Assembly (NCBI GenBank): GCA_024275615.1
Contig: JAJRYU010000533.1
Coordinates: 1 to 21,269 of the forward strand
Direction of reading: 5' to 3'
Length of the DNA: 21,269 bases
Origin: Planctomycetota bacterium
GTDB lineage: Bacteria > Planctomycetota > GCA-002687715 > DRQF01
Below are positions 1 through 6,165 of the stretch, one piece after another (position 1 is the first letter of the stretch; each line of letters opens with the position of its first letter). The notes beneath the pieces were generated by a model. The model searched no databases. It was not told the DNA's origin and worked only from the letters and a program-made list of their open reading frames with translations. The position numbers and the translations under genes are program-made.

Positions 1-491
1 GTCTCGATGACGGCAATGTCGACGCCCGCTTGAGAAAACGCAAGGTTGGCCATCAGGGTAATGGACTCAAAGAACGACGGGATATTCTTGGGCGACTCGG
101 ATTTCATTTGCGCGACAAGAGGGCGCAGCAGGTCAGTAAGATCGGCGAAAAGCTGGTAGGAACAATCGTGCCCGTCGAGTGCAATACGCTCCGTTACGTC
201 CGTGAGGTGAGGTGACAGAAATCGTCCGGTTTTCATGCCATGGGCCCGCAGTAAGGCTTCGGTCAGAAGAGTGGCAGAACCCTTGCCTTTTGAACCGGCG
301 ACATGAATGGACGGGAAATCTCGTTCCGGATGGCCCAAATGCGATGCCAAAAAGAACATTCGTCCTAGGTCAAGGGAGTTCCGCCCCAGGGAAAGGGCGT
401 TCTTTTGCTCATAGTCTGTGAATTCGGCGAGAAACGCCAAAGATCGAGCCAATAGCTCGGTCTTAGTCCTTGGGGCTTCCGACGGGTTCAT
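1..491 (-). CDS. folC: Bifunctional folylpolyglutamate/dihydrofolate synthase, N-terminal part (cut by window edge)
   Basis: Only the first 163 codons are inside the window; the rest lies to the left. The enzyme adds glutamate to folates using ATP (FolC/Mur ligase family, cytoplasmic). The reverse strand reads IHVAGSKGKGSATLL near residues 63-77, the family P-loop with the H-V-A-G-(T/S)-x-G-K-G-S signature. It continues with GRFLSPHLTDVTERI, the substrate loop seen as SPHL...ERI in FolC, and FFESITLMANLAF, matching the FE-x-T-x-x-A-F helix. The last residues in the window, VDIAVIE, lead into the usual GLGGR motif. The start is the ATG at 491-489, preceded by GGAAGGA about 10 nt upstream. It is divergent from the gene at 618. 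Family assignment is firm; a single-activity variant cannot be excluded. Confidence 0.93.
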   Translation of the reverse strand, partial: MNPSEAPRTKTELLARSLAFLAEFTDYEQKNALSLGRNSLDLGRMFFLASHLGHPERDFPSIHVAGSKGKGSATLLTEALLRAHGMKTGRFLSPHLTDVTERIALDGHDCSYQLFADLTDLLRPLVAQMKSESPKNIPSFFESITLMANLAFSQAGVDIAVIE

Positions 492-533
492 TGATCCAGT
501 TTCCTTCCGGTATACAATCCCAGAGCCACAACT

Positions 534-589
534 TCAGGGTCGAGATCTGAACCCTGATGCGAACTTTTCGTTTGCAAGGTACGTTCGCA
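534..589. repeat. Two back-to-back 7-bp inverted repeats in the folC / membrane-protein intergenic region
   Basis: TCAGGGT (534-540) pairs with ACCCTGA (551-557) across 10 nt. The next base starts a second dyad, TGCGAAC (558-564) with GTTCGCA (583-589), across 18 nt. Both arms are perfect. They lie 29-84 bases before the ATG at 618, so they could be operators for the divergent pair or hairpins in the leader of the downstream gene. No obvious T-tract follows, so a terminator is unlikely. Confidence 0.45.
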
Positions 590-617
590 ACTTTGACGAG
601 CCAAGAGAAGAGATCTT

Positions 618-2090
618 ATGAAACGCATGATGGACACTGGGTTGATGGCAAGAGGAGGCATGGGCCCTTTTTTGTTCTTAGGGATCATCCTGGCGGTGAT
701 GATAGCCGGGCTCATCTACACGACTCGAGTCGGCAGCGAGCGCGACTCTGAAGTTGAACGGAAAGAGAAAGGCGAATCGAACCGAGGCATCACTTTTATC
801 ACGACGGATTTTGACCCCAAGGTTGCAACTTGGGGACCCATCAATGATGAAACCTTGGAAGGTCAACAGGATATTCCTGTCGCCGCTTTCAATAAAGCCG
901 CCGACATTGTCGCCATGAGGCCCTGGAATCGCATGCGGTCGGCGGGAAACGTTGTTGACAAGGAAATACAGGGATTCGGGACCCTTGACGTCGAGGCGGT
1001 TTTTGCCGATCCCAACAAAGCTCGTGGATTGCCTGTTGAAGTCCTAGGGCGCTTAGAGAGTCTCGAGCCTTTTGATCTCTTTGACGCCTACACTCACAAG
1101 TTGCCCGATGGACGCTACAAAGTCCTGCAAGGATCCATGCGCTGTCGCAAAGGCAAGCATAAGAGCGCTGCCCTGGTCCGTTTCACTTTGCTCGACAAGG
1201 TTGAACCCAATGGACCCGTCTTTGTTCCCGGGGCTCAAGTCAAGCTTCAGGGTGTCTTCTTCAAGCTACAGCGTTTCGATACCAAGAACGGACCGGAAAC
1301 CGGTATTTGGATCCTCGGCAAGCGTCTGTTGAAGAGCTACAAGCTACCCACGGGTGACGAGATTGACCTCAGCAAGTTGGCAACCGTTCGTGATGCAGTG
1401 ACTGCTGTTGATGCCGCGCGTGACCCACTGGAAGAACGACCGTTCTATCACCTCATGGCGAGTGTGCGTGAAGGACACAAGGTCGAGGCTTCAGAGATCC
1501 TTCATCTGAAAGGTAAGCAACTTCGGCGTCTTCTGACCGAACCGGAAGCCTTGCGAGGCAAGACCATTGAATTTGGTGCGCGCGTCATGCGTGTGGATCA
1601 TCATTCCATGTCCTACTGGTTTCCAGAACACGATGAAGAAGACAATCCAATCAATGAGTTTTGGATCACTTATGTGACTCCCGATGATAATTTTCCCATG
1701 ACGATCTTGTGGTTGAAAGAACCTCCTCGCGATCTAAAGAAACGGGACCAGGTTCGAATGAAAGCCGTTTTCTACCGGATTTGGGCTTACAATCGCAAGA
1801 AGGGGCAAACCAAGTCACCTCTTTTGGTTGGCATAGGTGACATAGACGTCTTCACGGTGGAACCTAAGACTGGCCTCGATGACCCGGTTACTGCTGGACT
1901 CATCGGCTTTGCTTTCCTGGTCATCGTCCTCGTGATTGCGGTCTTGGCCTATGATCGCCGCCGAGCCAGTCTTTTTGCTGACACGTTGGCTGCCAAAAGG
2001 AAGCTCCACCGGAAACGGGGAAATCTCACTCCCAAGGCCGATTCCGAGGAGAATGCGGCGGATCAAGGGCCTCTTACCGGAGCTCAATAG
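618..2090 (+). CDS. Hypothetical two-TM membrane protein with a duplicated periplasmic domain
   Basis: I do not recognise a named family. The 490-residue protein has a hydrophobic segment at about 16-34, a large polar region (about 38-420), a second membrane helix at about 424-445 and a basic, then acidic, cytoplasmic tail of about 45 residues. This predicts both ends in the cytoplasm and the large domain outside the inner membrane. The polar region seems to hold two related beta-rich units (about 136-241 and 312-412). Both end in a similar block: VKLQGVFFKLQRF ... ILGKRL in the first and VRMKAVFYRIWAY ... LVGIGDI in the second. This could be a tandem OB-like fold, which is inference only. 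The ATG at 618 has an AGAGAAGAGA purine stretch just upstream. It stands alone between folC and the flagellin gene. Confidence 0.85.
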   Translation: MKRMMDTGLMARGGMGPFLFLGIILAVMIAGLIYTTRVGSERDSEVERKEKGESNRGITFITTDFDPKVATWGPINDETLEGQQDIPVAAFNKAADIVAMRPWNRMRSAGNVVDKEIQGFGTLDVEAVFADPNKARGLPVEVLGRLESLEPFDLFDAYTHKLPDGRYKVLQGSMRCRKGKHKSAALVRFTLLDKVEPNGPVFVPGAQVKLQGVFFKLQRFDTKNGPETGIWILGKRLLKSYKLPTGDEIDLSKLATVRDAVTAVDAARDPLEERPFYHLMASVREGHKVEASEILHLKGKQLRRLLTEPEALRGKTIEFGARVMRVDHHSMSYWFPEHDEEDNPINEFWITYVTPDDNFPMTILWLKEPPRDLKKRDQVRMKAVFYRIWAYNRKKGQTKSPLLVGIGDIDVFTVEPKTGLDDPVTAGLIGFAFLVIVLVIAVLAYDRRRASLFADTLAAKRKLHRKRGNLTPKADSEENAADQGPLTGAQ

Positions 2091-2133
2091 GACGCTCGAG
2101 GACCTGAATATATATTTAAGTATATAATTAGTA

Positions 2134-2160
2134 TCAAGAGGAGCGCTTCTCTCCCGATAA
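2134..2160 (+). promoter_or_regulatory. Sigma28 (FliA)-like promoter of the flagellin gene
   Basis: TCAA (2134-2137), 15 nt, then CCCGATAA (2153-2160). The class consensus is TAAA-N15-GCCGATAA, so the match is 3 of 4 and 7 of 8 at the exact spacing. It lies about 128 nt upstream of the flagellin ATG, implying a leader of about 120 nt. A perfect sigma70-type -10 hexamer, TATAAT, also occurs at 2123-2128 in an AT-rich stretch but has no good -35. Flagellin genes are the classical sigma28 targets. Confidence 0.62.
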
Positions 2161-2184
2161 GTGCGGTGGAGTTCAGCTGGCTGG

Positions 2185-2200
2185 CTGAGAGACATCTCAG
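2185..2200 (+). other. Small hairpin in the flagellin 5' leader
   Basis: CTGAGA (2185-2190), loop GACA, TCTCAG (2195-2200): a perfect 6-bp stem in the predicted leader between the sigma28-like promoter and the flagellin start. Flagellin leaders are often controlled after transcription, for example by CsrA or by stability elements. I cannot tell which, if any, applies here. Confidence 0.35.
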
Positions 2201-2288
2201 ATCGGCTGCTGTCAGGACGATGAGCCTTTCCCAAGGCAAGTCATCCGCCCAGCGGGGCTTAGGTTTTTTGAATTGAGAGAGGTATCTG

Positions 2289-3110
2289 ATGGGACTGAGA
2301 ATCAACACGAATGTCTTCTCGCTTAACGCGCAGAGGAACTTGAAGAACAGCACCAACAGGCTCGGAAAGTCGTTTGCACGTCTTTCGACCGGCCTTCGCA
2401 TCACCAACGCCAGCGACGATGCTGCTGGATTGGCGATTTCCGAAAGGTTGCGGGCCAAAGTGCGGTCTTTGGATCAAGCTGGACGCAATGCCAACGATGG
2501 CATCTCCTTGGTACAGACGGGCGAAGGCGCCCTCGACGAAACAAGTTCTAACTTGGTTCGTCTGCGTGAGTTGGCCGTTCAGGCATCCAATGGCACCTTG
2601 TCCACGACTGACAAGACAACATTGAACGATGAGTTCACGGCCATCGTGGCCGAAATCGACCGTAATGCTAACAGCACTAACTTCAATGGTATCAACCTCT
2701 TGGACACAGCGAGCAACGCGATCACCATCCAAGTTGGCTCCGGTACCACTGCTGGCACGGACACCATTGACATTACCTTCGGTTCGGCCACTTCGTCTGA
2801 CCTGGGTTTGGCTTCTTTGGACATTAGCTCGGCAGCATCCACGGCAATCACCGCCATTGACACCGCCATTAACAGCGTTGCCAGTTTGCGTGGCGATTTG
2901 GGTGCCGCTCAGAACCGTCTGAGCTCGGCTGTCAGGAACATTGATGTGCAGTCTGAGAATCTCAGTGCTGCTGAATCCCGGATTCGTGACGTTGACGTCG
3001 CCAAAGAATCCGCCAATCTGACCAAGAATACCATCTTGCAGCAGGCCGCCTTGAGCATCCTGTCCCAGGCGAACTTGGCACCTCAAAGTGCCCTTTCCCT
3101 GCTTCAGTAG
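2289..3110 (+). CDS. fliC: Flagellin (short form, D0/D1 domains only)
   Basis: Builds the flagellar filament after export by the flagellar type III system. The N-terminus carries the standard D0/D1 helices: GLRINTNVFSLNAQRNL, then LSTGLRITNASDDAAGLAIS and LRELAVQASNGT. The C-terminus has the matching AQNRLSSAVRNIDVQSENLS, then ESRIRDVDVAKESANLTKN and the terminal LSQANLAPQSALSLLQ. At 273 residues it is close to the minimal size. The middle (about 130-200) is a short Ser/Thr/Ala-rich link, so the surface D2/D3 domains are missing. GAGAGAGG lies about 7 nt before the ATG. It is flanked by a sigma28-like promoter and an intrinsic terminator, so it is probably transcribed alone. A motile cell stage is implied. 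Confidence 0.97.
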   Translation: MGLRINTNVFSLNAQRNLKNSTNRLGKSFARLSTGLRITNASDDAAGLAISERLRAKVRSLDQAGRNANDGISLVQTGEGALDETSSNLVRLRELAVQASNGTLSTTDKTTLNDEFTAIVAEIDRNANSTNFNGINLLDTASNAITIQVGSGTTAGTDTIDITFGSATSSDLGLASLDISSAASTAITAIDTAINSVASLRGDLGAAQNRLSSAVRNIDVQSENLSAAESRIRDVDVAKESANLTKNTILQQAALSILSQANLAPQSALSLLQ

Positions 3111-3149
3111 TAGGTTACGGCTTAAACAGCAGGCTCAAATGAGCAATTG

Positions 3150-3182
3150 AGGCACGCCCCGGCTTAGGGGCGTGCCTTCTTG
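3150..3182 (+). terminator. Rho-independent terminator after flagellin
   Basis: AGGCACGCCCC (3150-3160), loop GGCTTA, GGGGCGTGCCT (3167-3177): a perfect 11-bp GC-rich stem followed by a short T-rich tail. It starts 40 nt after the flagellin stop. Confidence 0.88.
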
Positions 3183-3255
3183 CCTAGGTGGATTCAGCCC
3201 TTGCCTGTTCAGGGCCTATCAAGGCTGTTTGTGACAATTCCAAGCGACAAATGTC

Positions 3256-3264
3256 CTTGACACG
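3256..3264 (+). promoter_or_regulatory. Candidate -35 element upstream of the ECF sigma gene (shared 9-mer)
   Basis: CTTGACACG occurs here, 45 nt before the ECF start, and again at 4065-4073 before the kinase. It contains a perfect TTGACA. No convincing -10 lies at 16-18 nt, so either the real promoter uses another sigma factor (possibly autoregulation by this ECF) or the match is chance. A third copy of the core lies inside czcC coding sequence, which lowers its specificity. Confidence 0.25.
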
Positions 3265-3309
3265 ATAGGACACTCGGATGAGTATGGCAGACCTTGTAGA
3301 GGTCGCGCC

Positions 3310-4020
3310 ATGTCCCATTCAAGAAGCCCCGACGGCGAAAGCCGTGATCAAGACTCGCACATGCCCAGGTCGAACGGTAAATCCGAGAGACCTGCTTTGG
3401 GCTCGGGGAAATTCCATGGCAACACATCCCGTCATCTGATCCAGAAGATCCAAACTGGTGCTCCTGCGGAAAGGTTGTGGGAGGTTCTTCACCAACGGTA
3501 TCACCTCCGCACCATATTGTTTGCCCGGCTTCAGCTGGGGCCTCGTTTGCGGAAAATCTATTCTGCTGAAGACTTGGTTCAGGAGGCATGGCTAAGGGTC
3601 TATTGCACATTCTCCGAATTCGACTACCGCGGCCACGACACGTTTTATCGATGGATCTGTCAGAACATTCGTTGGGTGGCAAGCTCATGGGGGAGGCAAG
3701 GTCGCCCGGAGGCCATTTCTCAGCCCGTCTCAGATGCACAAGGCCTTTGTCTTGTGGAAGAGGTGGCCTCCGAGAAGCCCGGGCCCAGAACCGAAGTCGG
3801 GGGGCAAGATGTTGTGAACCAACTTCACAAGTCACTCGATGCTCTTCCTCCTCACTATCAGGAGATCCTCATCGCCGTTCCCATTGAGGGCATTAGTCGG
3901 GAAGAATATGCCCAGGATCGAGGCTTGAAGATTGAGACAGTTCACCGCCAAGTCAGCCGTGGTCTGGAGAAGTGGCGATTGACTTTGGGCGGAATTGACC
4001 CGACGGAATATCTGAAATAG
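3310..4020 (+). CDS. ECF-type RNA polymerase sigma factor, partner of the downstream kinase
   Basis: Directs RNA polymerase to a stress or signal regulon. Residues 1-40 are a polar extension. Region 2 covers about 56-125, with YSAEDLVQEAWLRVY (84-98) as the core-binding helix and YRGHDTFYRWICQNIRW leading into the -10 recognition helix. Region 4 covers about 171-224, with LDALPPHYQEIL, then a helix-turn-helix ending IETVHRQVSRGLEKWR. There is no region 1 or 3, as in all ECF factors. AGAGG lies about 8 nt before the ATG. No anti-sigma gene is adjacent; instead a membrane Ser/Thr kinase follows 192 nt later. Kinase-linked ECFs are a known arrangement (EcfP-PknT in Vibrio is a characterised case), and phosphorylation control here is inference. 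Confidence 0.92.
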   Translation: MSHSRSPDGESRDQDSHMPRSNGKSERPALGSGKFHGNTSRHLIQKIQTGAPAERLWEVLHQRYHLRTILFARLQLGPRLRKIYSAEDLVQEAWLRVYCTFSEFDYRGHDTFYRWICQNIRWVASSWGRQGRPEAISQPVSDAQGLCLVEEVASEKPGPRTEVGGQDVVNQLHKSLDALPPHYQEILIAVPIEGISREEYAQDRGLKIETVHRQVSRGLEKWRLTLGGIDPTEYLK

Positions 4021-4064
4021 TCATAAATGGCGGTCTATCCCGTCAATATGCGCTCTTTGCCTCT

Positions 4065-4108
4065 CTTGACACGGAAAAATGGGACAACGACAAATTTCTT
4101 TGAAATTG
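4065..4108 (+). promoter_or_regulatory. Possible promoter/operator region upstream of the kinase
   Basis: The second copy of CTTGACACG is at 4065-4073. It is followed by an AT-rich imperfect inverted repeat, CAAATTTC (4091-4098) and GAAATTG (4102-4108), with one bulged A. Together they look like a control region between the sigma and kinase genes, but no clear -10 hexamer at standard spacing is present. Confidence 0.25.
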
Positions 4109-4212
4109 TTGTCTAGCTGCCGTCTCTTCCTGCGCTCCATCCAACAGTAAGCCGATTGGGATCTCCAGAACTGGCCCGAAGAATCGCCGCTTACTATGGG
4201 AAGGAGAAAGTC

Positions 4213-5628
4213 ATGGTGTATTCAACTGAATCAAGCGACATCCAACCACAAGGTGAATTTCAGGCTCGGTTTGGGAAAGACCCATCAAGTCGGGGTTTTC
4301 AATGCGTCACTCCAACGAGGAATAGGATTTCTTCTGCTGCGCACGGCGACCATCTGAATGGCGGAAACGCACCCTCGAGAACTGAAGAAAACACCATTGG
4401 CGTCGATCATGATCAGGTCGATGCGCGTGCTTCACGCCACACGATGAAAAACCTGATCGGCAGGAACTTCGCCCACTACACCTTGACCGAAGAACTTGGT
4501 CATGGTGGCCAGGGCTGTGTCTACAAAGCAAAAGACAGGCGTCTTGGCCGCAACGTCGCTCTCAAGATCCTCACCGCAAATTCGATGGTTTCCCGCTCGG
4601 CTCGTATGCGTTTTCTACGCGAAGCTGAACTCGCCTCGAAGATCAATGACCCGGGTATCTGCACGATTCACGAATATGGCGAATACAATGGTATCCCTTT
4701 CATCGCCATGCAGCTTGTCGAAGGACAGCCCTTAAGCCGGGTGATCGCCAACTCACGCGAAGGTGAAATCTCTGCTGTTACGATGTCACACGTTTTCTTT
4801 GATGACGATGATGAGGCGATCGAAGAAAAATCGCTTCCTTCGGCAACAGGTCAGAACTCCAAGACTCCTGCCAAGAGCGAGATTCTGGCCATGCTCGCAT
4901 TCATTGAAGAAACCGCGCGGGCTCTTCATGTCGCCCATTCAGGTGGACTCATTCACCGCGATATCAAACCCGCTAACATCATGGCCGCCGATGACGGCCG
5001 CCCAGTTATTCTAGACTTTGGCCTCGCCCGAGATGATTCTCCAGAATTTGCCAGCCTCACAGAGTCGGGGGCAGTGATGGGAACTCCAGCCTACATGAGT
5101 CCTGAGTCATTGAAGGGGCAACGAGGCCGCATTGATCCTCGCACCGACGTTTACTCTCTTGGCGTGACGCTCTATGAATGCCTGACTTCAAGGCGACCCT
5201 TTACCGGGAGTACGCGAGCAGCTTTGGATCATGCAATCAGCCACAGTTCGGCGCCGGACCCACGTAGGCTCAATCGCGAAATCCCTAACGACCTCCGCAT
5301 CGTTATCGAAACCGCGATGGAGAAAGACCTGGATCGACGTTATCCCTCAGCCTTGGAATTCGCGGAAGACTTGCGTCGCGTAAGGGAGTGCAAACCGATC
5401 GAGGCACGCTCGGCCGGTCCGATACTGAAATTCCGGCGGCTGGTGCAAAGGAATACTCTTTTGGCGGCGTCTTGCTTTCTCTTAGTCGTCGTCATGACGC
5501 TTTCAGTCTCCATCTTGGTTGCGCAACAGCAAAAACTCGACGAGTCCGAATCGCAGGTGCGCGCCCTACGTCAGCTTCTGGACGGACAATCCAAGATTGA
5601 AACGAGAACTTTCTCGAAATTGAAGTGA
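4213..5628 (+). CDS. Membrane-anchored Ser/Thr protein kinase (PknB/Hanks type)
   Basis: Phosphorylates proteins on Ser/Thr. All key residues are visible: glycine loop GHGGQG (96-101), VALK lysine K118, helix-C Glu about 137-139, HRDIKPAN (248-255), DFGLA (268-272), and GTPAYMSPE (290-298). A polar N-terminal extension of about 80 residues precedes the kinase. An insert at about 186-222, with the acidic stretch FFDDDDEAIEE, splits the N- and C-lobes after the hinge. One membrane helix (about 415-436) is followed by a short 35-residue external tail with coiled-coil character, so there is no PASTA or other large sensor domain. I chose the ATG at 4213 because AAGGAG sits 6 nt upstream. The frame is open 19 codons further to a TTG at 4156, but that has no comparable site. 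It pairs with the ECF gene upstream. Confidence 0.95.
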   Translation: MVYSTESSDIQPQGEFQARFGKDPSSRGFQCVTPTRNRISSAAHGDHLNGGNAPSRTEENTIGVDHDQVDARASRHTMKNLIGRNFAHYTLTEELGHGGQGCVYKAKDRRLGRNVALKILTANSMVSRSARMRFLREAELASKINDPGICTIHEYGEYNGIPFIAMQLVEGQPLSRVIANSREGEISAVTMSHVFFDDDDEAIEEKSLPSATGQNSKTPAKSEILAMLAFIEETARALHVAHSGGLIHRDIKPANIMAADDGRPVILDFGLARDDSPEFASLTESGAVMGTPAYMSPESLKGQRGRIDPRTDVYSLGVTLYECLTSRRPFTGSTRAALDHAISHSSAPDPRRLNREIPNDLRIVIETAMEKDLDRRYPSALEFAEDLRRVRECKPIEARSAGPILKFRRLVQRNTLLAASCFLLVVVMTLSVSILVAQQQKLDESESQVRALRQLLDGQSKIETRTFSKLK

Positions 5629-5642
5629 CGCACGCTGGTCTC

Positions 5643-5660
5643 CAAGACCCGGGGATCTTG
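5643..5660. repeat. GC-rich inverted repeat after the kinase gene
   Basis: CAAGA (5643-5647) and TCTTG (5656-5660) flank CCCGGGGA, giving a near-palindrome 15 nt after the kinase stop. It could slow or end transcription before the metal operon, but no T-tract follows, so I do not call it a standard terminator. Confidence 0.35.
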
Positions 5661-5684
5661 CCGCTTGCCCCAATTCGCCAGCCA

Positions 5685-5713
5685 TTGACGAGACTCAGGT
5701 TACGTCCTATCAT
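5685..5713 (+). promoter_or_regulatory. Sigma70-type promoter of the metal-efflux operon
   Basis: TTGACG (5685-5690), 17-nt spacer, TATCAT (5708-5713): 5 of 6 matches at each hexamer and ideal spacing. Transcription would start near 5720, only a few bases before the first ATG at 5725. The mRNA is therefore either nearly leaderless or uses a later start (5749 or 5773). A perfect 8-bp palindrome, TTCATGAA (5722-5729), covers the predicted start of transcription and is a candidate repressor contact. CCACG (5716-5720) and CGTGG (5736-5740) form a second, offset dyad. Confidence 0.6.
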
Positions 5714-5724
5714 TTCCACGATTC

Positions 5725-6165
5725 ATGAAACGACACGTGGATGGGTGTATGGAACGACGAACTCAAGATGGAATGTGTGAAGTTGATTCGGTGGATGACG
5801 TTCAGGTGGGAGCTGCTCGCGCTTCGTTGCCGCCCAAGGACATTCTCCGGGAGCTGGCTCAGACGATGAAGGTGTTTTCTCACCCCAGTAGGCTCAAGGT
5901 TTTGCATGCTCTCAATGGACGCGAATTGTGCGTCTGCGATCTTGCCCAAGTTTTGGGGCTTTCCATGTCCGGAACGTCCCAGCAACTCAAGGAACTGCGT
6001 CGTGTAGGGGCGATTGACTTTCGAACCCAAGGGAAACTTGTCTACTACGGGCTCGCGGACGCCTTCTGGTTGGACTTGACCAACCTTGTAGCAAAGCACT
6101 TAGGGTTCGAAGTTGCAGCGAGCAAGAGCCAGAAGAAGAAATCAAAAAGGAACCCTCGTTCATGA
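5725..6165 (+). CDS. ArsR/SmtB-family metal-sensing repressor (CadC-like)
   Basis: Winged-helix repressor released from DNA by metal. The recognition part is ELCVCDLAQVLGLSMSGTSQ (about 68-87), whose E-L-C-V-C-D signature (C69, C71) is the alpha-3 metal site of ArsR/CadC proteins. It is followed by the wing, LRRVGAIDFRTQGKLVYYGL. Two extra Cys near the N-terminus (C8, C18) match the CadC-type alpha3N arrangement, where N-terminal thiols complete a Cd/Pb site. Of the usual alpha-5 zinc ligands only D117 and H125 suggest themselves. The basic tail SQKKKSKRNPRS is unusual. Length is 146 residues from the first ATG. None of the starts at 5725, 5749 or 5773 has a strong ribosome site; a start at 5773 would still keep C18. 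The stop overlaps the next gene as ATGA. Probably autoregulates the operon for Cd, Zn or Pb. Confidence 0.93.
   Translation: MKRHVDGCMERRTQDGMCEVDSVDDVQVGAARASLPPKDILRELAQTMKVFSHPSRLKVLHALNGRELCVCDLAQVLGLSMSGTSQQLKELRRVGAIDFRTQGKLVYYGLADAFWLDLTNLVAKHLGFEVAASKSQKKKSKRNPRS

Noticed and set aside
2259..3086. 275-codon reverse frame opposite flagellin
   Set aside because: Mirror of a highly biased coding sequence; no ribosome site or recognisable domain, and flagellin on the plus strand is certain.
3209..3835. 208-codon reverse frame opposite the ECF gene
   Set aside because: Runs through the sigma factor gene and its promoter region; composition and sequence do not resemble a protein family.
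4156..4212. TTG start for the kinase 19 codons upstream
   Set aside because: No ribosome site there, whereas the ATG at 4213 has AAGGAG at ideal spacing.
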